DNA of 64,000 bases from positions 14,056,001 to 14,120,000 of the forward strand of contig CM055868.1 of the NCBI GenBank assembly GCA_029582165.1. Reading direction: 5' to 3'. Origin of the DNA: Portulaca oleracea (lineage: Eukaryota; Streptophyta; Magnoliopsida; Caryophyllales; Portulacaceae). Numbering within the stretch: position 1 is the stretch's first letter; the number at the start of each line of letters is the position of its first letter. The notes under the pieces are model-generated. The model did not search any database. It was not told where the DNA came from and saw nothing but the letters and a program-made list of their open reading frames with translations. A program made the translations under genes and the position numbers. Below, piece after piece: positions 42,886 to 54,230 of the stretch.

Positions 42886-45800
42886 TGTAACGCCCCAAAA
42901 CCTTAATCACACAATTACCCAAACATTACGGTAATCACATGATTAGCGCAGCGGATAACGGCCTGAGGCGCTACCGCCGTCCCACTAAGGACAAGGCAAA
43001 ACCAACCAACCAAGCACACCAACAATGACAACTAAAACCACAACTGAACCACATTCACCAACACGTCCCCATACATAAAGGAGTTTACAAAAGCCACAAA
43101 TGCTTAACTTTAACAGTACATAAACACACATAGACCCACACGCTTATAGATCCTTATATATCTCTATACACCACTATCACTTGCTTTATAAGTAACCCTG
43201 TACGACGCAAAAGTCTACCTTTCACTTTAGGGAGTAAACTACTTCTGTACGTCCTTTCCCTTTTCTGTGGAGCTCGGACAACCTAAAACAAAACAGTAAA
43301 ACATCGCAAAAGTGAGTGGGGGAAACACTCAGTACACAAACCTCCAACATGTAAAACCGTTTCGAAAACGGTTTTTCATGCCGGCCTTTAAAACATTTCG
43401 AAAACGGGGAAGGGGCAAAAAGAATCACGCTAAACCAATGAAGTCTTTAAACTTTAAGAATTCTATGCATATGCTGTACTTTACTTTGAAAATATAACAT
43501 ATGATAAGACGTGGTATCCCTTACGATCGATGCCGAAGCACCTCACACACGCGCATGCCCAAACCGACCGGGAGTTTGGATTGGGTATCAAGCTAGGCGA
43601 CATCGCCAGGTCAAGATCACTCCAATAGGAGCCTGTAAAATAATGCTAGACTTCACTCTAGCTACTGTAGAATTTAGTGTCGAGACCACTTATAAAACAA
43701 TAAAATCATTAGCATGTATATTTGCGATAAAAACTATACTTGACTTTAAATAGATACAAGAGTTGGACAATTTGCGTACCTTTAAAATACTGTGAACTTG
43801 GTGACGATCTGGCTCGGGGAATGGCGCGGGGCGATGTGAAACTTTGAGCTAAGACGATAAAGGTTACAAATTAGTGCAAAGGCTATGAACAAAAAGGGCC
43901 GTAACGTCCCATAGAAAGGATTTGAGATGCACATGTAAAAGAGATTTTAGGCTTTTGAGGTGAGAGTATTTTGGCTATAACCGGGGCTAGGAAACCCGGA
44001 ATTTAATGAACGAGCACTTTTCGGAAAGGGAAAAATAAAATCTATAAATTTGTCAACTGGGTTAGATGCTAAAAATGATGGGAAGAGCTCGGAAAAAGGC
44101 TCTGGGCAGAAACAGCGAAAACCGAAATATTTTCTTTGTGCGGTTTTGACATTTAAACGGAATCGATAAAATTTATGCACTTGCTCTAAACTCATAGGAG
44201 CTTTATGGACATAAAAATACTTATAGAATATGTACTCTTATTCTATCAAAGAGGCTTTAAAAATTTGAGAGCGATACGAATTTTATTTCCTTTAAAAACG
44301 CGATACTTCGGTAATAAAATACGATAAAATCAAATAACATAAAAGACATCGAGGTCTCTTAAAGCCAAGTCCTATGGTCCTCAATCATCAATTCCATCTT
44401 AACAACCATAATGTCACATTTAAACACCCCAAAAACAACTCACAAGGTCACTATAACACTTTTGGTTCAAACTTAAAAAAATATATTATACCCAGAATTT
44501 CCAGATTCGAAGCCCTTCTTCCGGGCTCTATATATAACTCACACTTCCGACGTCGGATTGACACATACCATACCTTTCTGGAAAGCTTGCAAGGTCTCCT
44601 AAAACTTTTATGTTGAACACTTTTTCAGATTCAAACTCCACACAGACGAAATATGTGCAACAAGTCACCGTCTTCAAAATCGTATATAATTGCATGACTT
44701 TACGGTTTTGACTCTAACTTGAGCTATACAAGTCGGAAATCCGAAATTCAAAAGTCTGGTGTTAGCTAACGTCCTAGGCCACCTTTTTAAGCAATAATCT
44801 GGGCTAAAAACTAATTATAACTCCTCTGTAAAAATTCGAAAATAACCAGAATGCTCAGTGGGTATTCAAACCATCATGCATGCTCATAAACATTCAAGTT
44901 TTGTACTAATTATTTACCCAAATGTAATTTACTCACATCACTACCATTTTTCAGAATTTCAATGTCTAAAATCACCATCCAAGCTTGCATAATACACATG
45001 CACAATCATCAAGTTACATGCACTTACATTCCATCCCAATTTCCATGACTTTCTTCACTATTTTAATATAAAACACCCAATCAAAGTATTATTAACTTAA
45101 TTACTCTTCCAAAACATAAATTAAACTCTAAAAACTTCATCAAACACTTCATGCAAATCAATAATACACCATTTCTCTCATCAACATACACATCTACACC
45201 ATTAACATGAATACTCCATCAAGAAAACACTTGCATTAACTATAAAACTTAACCATTCAAAACTATACTCTAAAATTCATGTAAATGGAGAATAAGAGAG
45301 ATGAAATTAACCATTAAACACTTTAAAAAAAAACATTAAAACTCAGATTATAAAACAAGGGAGTTAGAGGGTGAGATGAATACCACTTGAAAGGGGAGAT
45401 AAAAAATGAACAAGGAAGTGTGGAAGAGGAAGGGGGGAGCACGGCCGCCGGAAAACTCGCCGGAAAACTCGCCGGCGAAACACTGGTGGTGGCTGGGGAG
45501 GTTCTCGGCCAGCAGAGGGAGAGAGTGAGAGCTGAGAGTGTGTGAGGGAAATGAACAAAAAAGAATGACTTATGGCCTTCACCACCCATATTTATAAACA
45601 CTACTCCCTCCACTTTAAAAAAAAATAAAACAATAATAATACTAATACTCCAAATAAAAGTATACAAAAGTTGTCTTAAATAAAATGGTAATAAGAATAC
45701 AACTTGTAAAGTGGATTTAATTGTTACGGTAAAAACGGTAACGATCAGTATTTTTATTAAAATTTCGCCTTGCCGTAAAAATCGACACGATAATCAAACT

Positions 45801-46029
45801 GATTTTAAAATAAACATTAGAACCTAAAATAATAATAATATGAGGTCCAAAAAAAATGATAAACTTTAAAAGCACTAGAGAATAATTCGATCGTGACTGC
45901 TTAGCCATTTCCTCCGAGACCTGTCACCGTTAGTTAACTGCAAAAATTAAAAGAATTTAATAATCACATTTTAGCTAATTAAACAAATTTAATTACCCTA
46001 ATTTCTGTGATTTAGGGTGGGTTGTTACA
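42886..46029 (-). mobile_element. Solo LTR (3.1 kb) of a TGTAACGCCCC-type retrotransposon
   Basis: Starts TGTAACGCCCCAAAACC and ends GGGTTGTTACA, with TG…CA ends, a TGTAAC/GTTACA palindromic edge and a perfect 5-bp duplication GGTGT. No ORF, primer site or internal repeat was seen, so a single LTR left by LTR-LTR recombination is the simplest reading. Orientation is inferred as minus from a TATAAATA box (complement of 45589-45596) followed on that strand by a CTCTCACTCTCTCCCTC leader, the same layout as in the LARD LTRs. It shares with them the block ACCTAAAACAAAAC…AAGTGAG…CTCAGTA (43281-43334) but little other sequence. Excision restores gypsy RT (MNEV|LRPFIG). Confidence 0.82.
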
Positions 46030-46813
46030 GGTGTTGAGGCCTTTTATTGGTTAATTTGTCGTGGTTTATTTCGATGATATTCTAGCATATTCAAGGAGTG
46101 AAGCAGAGCATATTGCACATTTGGAGCGGGTGTTCGAGGTTTTGCGGCAACAACGGCTTTACGGCAAACTGGAGAAGTGCGAATTTTGCACTCCCCAAGT
46201 CACCTTTCTTGGGTATATTGTTTCCGACAAGGGTATTTTTATGGATCCCTCGAAAGTGGAGGCCATCCCTTCTTGGCCCTCTCCCTCTACTATCACAGAG
46301 GTGAGGAGCTTCCATGGCCTTGCTTCGTTCTACCGTCGGTTCGTCAAGGGCTTTAGTACCCTTACCACCCCTATTACCGAGTGCATGAAGAAGGGCGCCT
46401 TTGAGTGGACCCGAGCAGCCCAAGGAGCATTTGAGAAGCTAAAATCCCGACTTTGCGAGGCTCCGGTACTTGCTCTCCCAGATTTCACACAAGTCTTCGA
46501 AGTGGATTGCGATGCTAGTGGTATAGGCATTGGAGCCGTTTTGATGCAAAATCAACGTCCTATCGCTTATTTCACTGAGAAACTCAGCGGTTCAAGGAGG
46601 AACTATTCCACGTATGATAAGGAGTTTTATGCTCTCGTGCGGGCTCTCGATCATTGGTCACACTATTTGAGGCCAAGCCAGTTTGTCCTTCATTCGGATC
46701 ACAAGGCGCTAAAATATTTGAACGGACAACACAAACTTAGCTCTCGGCATGCCAATTGGGTTGAGTTTCTTCAAGGATTTAATTTTGTCGCAAAACACAA
46801 GAAGGGAGTGTAA
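46030..46813 (+). pseudogene. Gypsy reverse transcriptase C-terminal half and RNase H
   Basis: Resumes RT with [15 protein letters not shown] (YFDD catalytic box at 46067-46078, intact), [17 protein letters not shown] and [20 protein letters not shown]. RNase H follows: [18 protein letters not shown] (Asp), [16 protein letters not shown] (Glu), [13 protein letters not shown] (Asp) and [13 protein letters not shown] stop sits in IG*FVVVY (46051-46053). The frame ends with KKGV-TAA at 46811-46813; VIADALSRRHSLLSL continues one frame over, so a small deletion caused the frameshift. Confidence 0.92.
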
Positions 46814-46814
46814 A

Positions 46815-48269
46815 TGTTATCGCCGATGCACTCTCGAGAAGACACTCTCTTCTTTCCCTAGTTGAGGCAAGGGTACTTGGGTTCCAGCACTTGAAGGAGT
46901 TTTATAAGGAGGATGATGACTTCAAATCACACCTCAGAGGTGGTGATGGGCCGTATTTACTATAAGACGGATTTCTCTTCAAAGGTAACAAGTTGTGCAT
47001 TCTAAAATGTCCGTTGAGGAAGCTTCTAGTGCGGGAGGTTCATGGAGGTGGTCTCGCCGGTCATTTCGGTATCAATAAGACCATCGACATGTTAAAGGAG
47101 CACTTTTATTGGCCGAAGATGGGAGGCGAAGTGCAGGATGAGGTAGCGAAGTGTGTTACTTGTCACTATGCCAAGAGCCAGTTCCACCAAGGGCTTTATA
47201 CACCCATTCCGGTTCCGAATGGTCCGTGGGAGGATTTGAGTATGGACTTCATTGTAGCTCTCCCCAAACCGTGCGTGGCAAAGATGCAATTCTAGTCATC
47301 GTTGACCGTTTTTCTAAAATGACGCATTTCATTGCTTGCGAGAAAACCGATGACGCCACACACATTGCAACACTCTTCTTCCGAGAGGTGGTGCGTTTGC
47401 ATGGTGTTCCGCGGACTATTGTGTCGGATCGTGATACTAAATTCATGGGTCACTTTTGGAGGTCTTTGTGGAAGCTCTTGGGAACGAAGCTTTTATTTAG
47501 CACATCAGATCATCCTCAAACAGACGGACAAACTGAGGTAACTAACAAGACTCTCATTACATTACTTCGGGGTCTTGTGAGTCGGAGTCTACGAGATTGG
47601 GATGCCAAGTTGTGTCACGCCTAGTTTGCCTATAGTCGGTCCCCCTCTTTTGCTACGGGTCATTCTCCCTTCCAGACTTGCTATGGAGTCAACCCTATAA
47701 CTCCTATCGAGCTCCTTCCTCTTCCTTTAGAGTCGAGGGTTAGCTTTGAAGCAAGTGAGAAGGCCGCTGAGATCCAGAAGCTTCACCGACAAATTCGAGA
47801 GAAGATCGAGCGCACCAATGAACTTTATAAGGCCCGAGCCAACAAGCATCGCCGTGGTATCACGTTCAAGCCCGGGGACTTGGTTTGGCTACATTTAAGG
47901 AACAAACGGTTCCCTTCTCGGAGCAGTAATAAGCTAATGCTATGAAGCGAGGGACCGTTCAAAGTTTTGGCCAAGATAAATGACAATGCCTACAAGCTTG
48001 ATCTTCCGGGTGACATCGGTGTTTCATCAACCTTCAACGTCGGGGATCTTTCGCCCTACATTGAGGATGTTGAACCCGATGTGGATTTGAGGGCAAATCC
48101 TCTTCAAGAAGGGGAGGATGAAGAGGTCCGGGTTCCATTCTCCACTCTAGTGATCTCCGCCAAGCGAGCCGCTTCGACCAACTCGATCCTCAAGTTATCA
48201 TTTTCGGTCACTTCTGGAATTGCGAGGCTAGTCTCGGCCATCCAATGGATGGGCCCCGGGGCTCTCTAG
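46815..48269 (+). pseudogene. Gypsy integrase and polyprotein C-terminus, reading into the 3' LTR
   Basis: NVIADALSRRHSLLSLVEAR is followed by a TAA at 46963-46965 and then the integrase zinc finger VHGGGLAGHFGINKT…CVTCHYAK. The catalytic core has SMDFIVALP (first Asp), a frameshift near 47260, [37 protein letters not shown] (second Asp) and [15 protein letters not shown] (Glu). Stops lie at 47623-47625 (HA*FAYSRSP) and 47943-47945 (KLML*SEGPFKVL), the latter explained by CGA to TGA. The tail DNAYKLDLPGDIGVSSTFNV, DLSPYIEDVEPD runs over the polypurine tract and about 50 codons into the 3' LTR, ending MGPGAL at 48269. Confidence 0.9.
48106..48118 (+). promoter_or_regulatory. Gypsy polypurine tract
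   Basis: AAGAAGGGGAGGA directly precedes the 3' LTR and would prime plus-strand DNA synthesis. It lies inside the coding frame (Leu-Gln-Glu-Gly-Glu-Asp). Confidence 0.85.
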
Positions 48270-49020
48270 GGAGGCCCGCTCAAAACACCGACCTCGGAGG
48301 CCTCGGGACCCGACTAGGCCGTCTCGAGACTAGAAAATAGGAGGTATCGGGGTGCAGGTGATTAAACCCCAGCAGCAACAAAATCAAAGCGCAAACTTAG
48401 TGTCTTGCAGCAAGGTGTCGTGCCCGCCACAGTTCTCTTCGCGCCCGCGTCCATCCTCTCAGTGGGCCTGCTCGCCCGAGCCATCCCTTGGCTCGTCCGT
48501 GCCTAGCTACTGCCAGGTTTTGTCGCGCCCGCGACCATTGGCGTCGCGCCTGCGACCTCCTCTGCCCAGCGACAATTTGTTGCAGGTAGAAGGCCTGCTC
48601 GCCCGAGCCACTCCTTGGCTCGCCCGAGCCAACCTTCTGTGAAGAACACGCTGTTTCGTTATTTTTTGCTCTCTTTTAACTTAATTTCTGGATTAGTATA
48701 AATAACTTGTTAGCACGTTTTTCCAGACACTTTTTGGCTGATTAATGAAATGCTAAAGCATTGCTAGGGTTCCTCCCTATTCTCTCTAAACCTTGTCTTA
48801 CTTTATCCATTGGTAATGGTGGTGTTTGCAAGTCATCTCTTTATTGATCATTTGGTGGATTCTTCCTTTATGATTGTCATGGTGGGGTGTTAAGCTTTGG
48901 TGGTGGAATCTCCTTTATCCAAGGTCATATCCAATCCTTTTGGTGTCCAAGCTATTATTTGATTGTTGATTCAAGTCACTCAAGCTAGTCCATCAATCTC
49001 TCTCATCGCGCCACGCTCCA
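48119..49020 (+). repeat. Gypsy 3' LTR (902 bp)
   Basis: Matches 39311-40179 from TGAAGAGGTCC to CACGCTCCA. TATAAATA at 48697-48704. It carries a longer GC-rich middle (about 48465-48560) with GCTCGCCCGAGCC and CGCGCCCGCGACC words. Confidence 0.92.
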
Positions 49021-50845
49021 GGAATACTGCCTACTTTCATGCAAGAGTTAGACAAAGAAGGAAAAAGAACACTATTACAATGTTGAGAGACTCTGAAGGG
49101 CGGGAACATAGAGACAACAGGGGATCCAGAAGAATGTCATAGCTTACTACCAATCTCTTTTTAGTATGAGCAGTCCAAACTTGGGAGGGGATTTTCTGCT
49201 GGAGCTACAGGGAAGAGTAACAGAAGCACAGGGAAACAGTCTCCGCCTATTATATACCAGAGAAGAAGTGGAGACAGCTTTAAAACAAATGGAACCTATG
49301 AAGGCGTCGGGGCCGGATGGTTTCTGTTCCCTCTTCTTCCAAAAGTATTGGCACATAGTTGGCGATAATGTATGTGGAACAGTCCTTCAAGTCCTCAACG
49401 GAGGGGATATGCCGGACTCTTTAAACCACACTATCATCTCTCTCATCCCGAAAACAAAAAGACCAGAAGAGATGAAAGATCTGCGACCCATCGCTCCAAG
49501 CTGATTTCCAAGGTAATTGCAAACCGTCTCAAACCGATGCTGAATAAGATTATCGACGACAGACAATCAACTTTCGTCCCGGGTAAAGTAATATCAAAGA
49601 ATGTGATGATTGCCTTTGAAGCTTTTCATTATCTTAAGAAGAAGAAAACAGGGAGAAAAGGTTGGATTGCTGCAAAACTTGATATGAGTAAAGCATATGA
49701 TCGAGTGGAATGGAATTTTCTGAGGCGTATAATGCAGACTTTGGGGTTCCCAGACTGTACTGTATCTCTTATAATGAAGTGCGTGGAATCTGTCACATAT
49801 TCTGTCAATATCAATGGCGAATGGGTGGGGCTTATTCAACCAGAGAGGGGACTCCGGCAAGGAGACCCCTTGTCGCCATATCTTTTCTTGCTTGCCACTG
49901 AAGGATTAAGTGCCCTCATATCACGGGAAATGGAAAGAGCCAACATTCATGGCTTTAAAATTTGTCGCAGAGCGCCTGCAATCACACATCTCCTGTTTGC
50001 GGCTGATAGAAATTTTTTCTTAGGAGCAAATGAGCAGGAAGTAGGTGTCCTTGAACGGGTTCTACGAGATTATGAGGCACTCTCGGGACAACAAATAAAC
50101 TTTGAGAAATCTGAGGTCTTTTTCAGCCGGAATTTAGGAGAGGATGCGAAGAAAAGGCTTCTGGATAAGTTGGGCATGCGGGAGACGGATCCTCATAAAA
50201 AATATCTTGGCCAGCCTTTAGTGATAGGTCGCTAAAAAAAGGTGATCTTTGAAGATCTGAAACGAAAGATGTTGGCAAAGCTTCAAGGATAGAAGGCGAA
50301 ATTTATCTCACAGGCAGGAAGAGAGATTATGATCAAAGCAGTCGTTCAAGCGATCCCTACCTACGCAATGACTATCTTTAAACTACCGGAATCCTTTCAC
50401 ATGGAGTCTCGGAGTCTAACAGGGAAGTACTGGTGGAATGGTGACCTAGAGAGAAGAATTCTGCACTGGGTTAGTTGGGACTCCCTATGCTGTGCAAAAG
50501 ACACCGGTGGTTTAGGATTCAGAGACATGGAGAAGTTTAAGGTTGTCATGCTTGCGAAACAAGCGTGGCGGCTTCTCATTTTCCCAAATACTCTAGCAGG
50601 GCAAGTTATGAAGGCCAGATATTATCCAAGAGGAGATATCCTAGGAGCATCGCTTGGGTATTCCCCCAGTTTTGTATGGCGGATAGGAGGAGGTGAACGA
50701 GTGAGAATCTAGAAGGACAAGTGGGTCCAAACGAGGGGTGGTTGGTTTATAGGGCCAGATCCGGGCAATGCCGAAGATCGGAGAGTTAAGGAGCTTATCA
50801 AGACAAGTCCTACTAAACAATGGAATAGGGAGCTTATTGATCAAC
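49021..50845 (+). pseudogene. LINE-2 ORF2, reverse-transcriptase domain (catalytic motif altered)
   Basis: Continues from 39310: TAYFHARVRQRRKKNTITML, then frameshifted DNA until MSSPNLGGDFLLELQGRV. RT motifs are KASGPDGFCSLFFQKYW, NHTIISLIPKTKRPEEM, LRPIA (after which a deletion removes the usual LCNV-YK and shifts the frame), LISKVIANRLKPMLNKII, QSTFVPGKVISKNVMIAFE, KLDMSKAYDRVEWNFL (first Asp) and RGLRQGDPLSPYLFLLA. The box normally FADD reads FAAD (49996-50007), so one of the two catalytic aspartates is lost. Three further stops (50233, 50290, 50710) precede the LARD insertion; the last two sit where Trp is expected, consistent with TGG to TAG. Confidence 0.9.
50841..50845. repeat. LARD target-site duplication, left copy
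   Basis: TCAAC, repeated at 62106-62110. Confidence 0.9.
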
Positions 50846-53800
50846 TGTAACGCCCCAGAAATTCAATTATAGAAAAGTCAAAGTCAAACTAACGTTAACA
50901 GACAAATTAGCAGAAGACTCAAAACTTTTACTGGGCGTCACTGCCGTATCCCCGAAGGAACACAAGGCGAGAAGGAAACTACAAGTGTCTAATAACGAAA
51001 ACCAACTGACAAACTCAAATTAAGAAAACAAACTTAGCAACCCTAACTTCAAGTCTTTCAAAAAGAAACATAACATAACAGATAGCTTCTAAACATGTCG
51101 TCCTCACTTCTAATTCCCGTCCCCAGCATATAGAGCTTCACCTGAAAACAAAACATTTCAAAAATGAGGGGGAAATCTCAATAATGTCTACCCCTAACGT
51201 TAAAAACAAGTTAAATTCATTTCAATTCATTTAAGGGAGAGGGAACAAGTCAAACCATTTCACAAACCTTTAATCCCTTAACTGTTTTCCTCATCCCAAC
51301 CAATCCATATTTTATTATGCGGGCGGGATACCATATCCCTTAGAGTAACAATCGCCTACCAAAGGCATCAAAAGCATCTATCCTATGTCAGGGATGAAAC
51401 CCTGATCTCCTGACACATAACCCATACAGGCATCAAATCCTGGTCTCCGGGTTATCGCCCGCAAAAATATTAGCCTATCATAGGCATCAAAACAATCGCC
51501 TACCAAAGGCATCATAATCGCCTACCAAAGGCATCAACAATCATCTATCCTATATCAGGGATGAAACCCTGATCTCCGGGCACATAACCCATACAGGAAC
51601 CAAATCTTGGTCTCCGGGTTATCGCCCGCAAAAATATTAGCCTATCAAAGGCATCAAACAATAAACCCGCTTAATGTTTCACCTTGAATTATTAGTGTCT
51701 TATGCAACACTCAGCTCACAGCTCTCAAGTCAAACCCAACCCAGGTTACCAAAATCAGTAATAAAACCACTAATAAAAGACCATCTCAATTCTCAACTCA
51801 ATAAATCAAAGATCACAAAAGTACAAACAGTTAACCAAAACAGATGGTCACATTTCAACAAAAAGTCCCCTTTCGGGATGCAATTCTCAAAACAGATCGA
51901 TTAGAAAACATTAAAACACATTTAAAGAGCATCCCAGTGGGGATTAGAGCATAGACATTACCTGGTTAACTTCACTTCAAAGCAAAACGAACACACTTGA
52001 GCTCACTAACGACGCAAGTTAGCTTGGGCCTAAAATAGAATAATTATTCTAATCAAAACTCGCTCTTCGAAGTTAGTATTAACTACCTTCTAACTAACCC
52101 TCCCCTAGGAACCCTATAGGCTCCTATCAATCATGAATTTACACTTTAAATTTCCTAACACATTCCAAGTAATCGTATAATAATACCAAGTAAACCTTTT
52201 CAATCAACAACACACTCATTAACAATTTCACATAGCGAGATAGATTACAGCATCCACATAAAAAGGGTCGTAACTTGACTTCCCGATATTCTATGGGTCT
52301 GGTTTTAGACTTTTCGGAAACCTCGCGATGTCTACTAAAACTCTTAAGTTGAACTCGAGACTCAACACACGCTTTAAGATCCTCAAAAACCGTCATCTTT
52401 CCAAACTGTCCAGACCTGACCTAGGTATGGTAATCCGGGTATAACTCGACTTATAAGATTCCAAAGTCCGATCCGTAAATATCCTATGAAAGCTAACATC
52501 TAAGGAAAACTCCAGTCCAAAGGGTTCGATCAAAAGTCAACTACACTAGTCGTGGTGACCTGATCTTTAGACCTCATCAAAACTGTCCTACACCCGGTTC
52601 CCATAAAATTGATTATTTCGGATCTAACTTTCACCATTCGATCTCGGGGTCCTAATTTGGGCCTAAAACAGTGGCTAAGGTTATAGTTTCTACCCTAATC
52701 CAATCAAGGTCTAAAAGCTACCACTTATAACCAACAATTTAAACCTTACTAAGTAAAGAACTTAATAATAACATAATAATAATATAAACACATAGTAAAC
52801 ACTTAATAAAACATATATACGTAAAGTTCGGAAATTTTGATATCCATAATACAATATTATCGTTGAAAAGAACAGTAGAACATGTATTATTTCTCGATTA
52901 GAAACAAGGAATTTTGAATTAATAAATTAAACTAACCCTAGTCATGCATAATATAGAACAAGTAAGAACCCTACATGATTGACCAAAATATAAACTATCA
53001 CATAATTTAGCAATGCATAAATGTCTTCTGATCCTATCATTACCACATCATCACTTCCTACTTGAGCAACCTATTAGTAAACACCAAATTATAGTAATAA
53101 AAGTCCTAACACAAAAGAACTCATAATTTATTTCAATTACTCACTTAATCTTGCTACAACCTTCTGTGATACGAATCCTAACATAACTTGCATAACTATC
53201 CCAACTAACACAGATTAAAAACCATGAAAGAACAAGAAGCATGTAAATACCCAATCAAACAAGAATTTATCTTGCTAATCAACACCCTAATTATTCTACT
53301 CCTAAGGATTCAGACTGTAAGCAACAAGAAACTGTGCGAGGACTCAACCAAAACAGAGCAAGTGCGTGAATTAAAACAGAAGTTTACGTGAGGGGTTTCC
53401 GGTGAGTCGATGGCGGTGCTGGGTGGTTTCTGGCGTCGGTAAGGCGCGCCAGGCGACTGCGTGGTGCAAAGAATGCGGCGGCAGCGGAAATCGCACCGAG
53501 ACAGGGGCCCGAAAACATAGCAGCGAGGAAAGGAGAAAGAAAGGAAAGAGAGGGAAAGGTCCGACGGTGGTGAGGCGGTGCTGGCCGGTTTTCCGGCGAA
53601 TGAAGTCGGCAGCGACGGTGGTCGATGGTGCACGGCAGAGAGGGGGAGAGGAGAGGAGAGGCTAGGGTTTGATTGTTATTAGAGTTTTTGAGAGAGAAAC
53701 TAGCTTTTATACTAACCACTTAATTAAGGCCCAAATAGTCTAATCTTAATCCTAATCCAGCCCAACACTAAAAAATCTGATTTTTCTAAAAACAAACTAA

Positions 53801-54230
53801 TAATAATAATAATAGTAATAATAATAATAACACTAATAATAATATTATTGATAGTAATCGCATAGCAAATAATATTCACGTAATTATTATATTCACGTAA
53901 TTATTCATATAACACAATAATATTAATAATAATACTAAAATAGAGTAAAACTAATAATACTAAACCCACGAAATTACCGATATACCCTTGTTAGTCCCTC
54001 AACAATCCTACGAGCTCAAGTGTTAGCAAAATAAACACAAACGAATAATAAACAATTAACGAAGTCAAACCTAATTTACTAACGGCGTCACGGTCTACAC
54101 CTTTGGATTTTTCGGGGTTTTACATCATTACTTCCTTAGAAGAAGTTTCGTTCTCGAAACTTAAACTCAACACCAACGGTCTGCCAGACGGAACTAACGG
54201 TGACCTTAACCAAAAACTCGGGGTTTTACA
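50846..54230 (-). repeat. LARD LTR A (3' LTR in element orientation)
   Basis: From TGTAACGCCCCAGAAATTC to TCGGGGTTTTACA. Contains the hairpin-rich block 51345-51662, the box near 51139-51180, and a TATA-like TATAAAA on the minus strand (complement of 53705-53711) followed on that strand by a CTCTCTC leader and a GC-rich block (53400-53665). ORFs in the GC-rich block are conserved between LTRs A and B only because the LTRs are recent copies. Confidence 0.9.
51345..51662. repeat. Array of small hairpins in LTR A, duplicated ~165-bp unit
   Basis: Two copies of a unit (about 51376-51482 and 51543-51650) contain TCAGGGATGAAACCCTGA, CTCCGGGTTATCGCCCGC and GCCTATCATAGGC/GCCTATCAAAGGC. Additional GCCTACCAAAGGC hairpins lie at 51355, 51500 and 51522. 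The same array is at 57908-58212 in LTR B. Confidence 0.85.

Larger units (their letters stand above)
39311..49020 (+). mobile_element. Ty3/gypsy retrotransposon, decayed, inserted in LINE-2 ORF2
   Basis: TG…CA-bounded LTRs (39311-40179 and 48119-49020), GGAAT target duplication, initiator-Met primer site, polypurine tract, and gag, protease, RT, RNase H and integrase in the Ty3/gypsy order. The length without the 3.1-kb solo LTR is about 6.56 kb. The LTRs differ by roughly 6-8% by eye in the first 300 bases, mostly transitions. Coding parts have many stops, several explained by C-to-T changes. No chromodomain is evident after the integrase, so I leave the lineage open. Confidence 0.93.

Noticed and set aside
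42886..46029. Interpreting the insertion in gypsy RT as a DNA transposon with TGTAAC/GTTACA inverted ends
   Set aside because: TG…CA ends, 5-bp duplication and shared edge and internal block with paired LTRs elsewhere in the window fit a solo LTR better.
51348..51660. CRISPR-like array (regular GCCTACCAAAGGC repeats)
   Set aside because: Plant nuclear context, irregular spacing, repeats inside an LTR duplicated as a whole; a hairpin minisatellite is the right reading.
53402..53665. ORFs in the GC-rich block of LARD LTR A (and 59959-60231 in LTR B), apparently conserved on both strands
   Set aside because: Conservation only reflects recent LTR duplication; Arg/Pro/Ser-rich translations with frame-changing indels between the two LTRs argue against coding.
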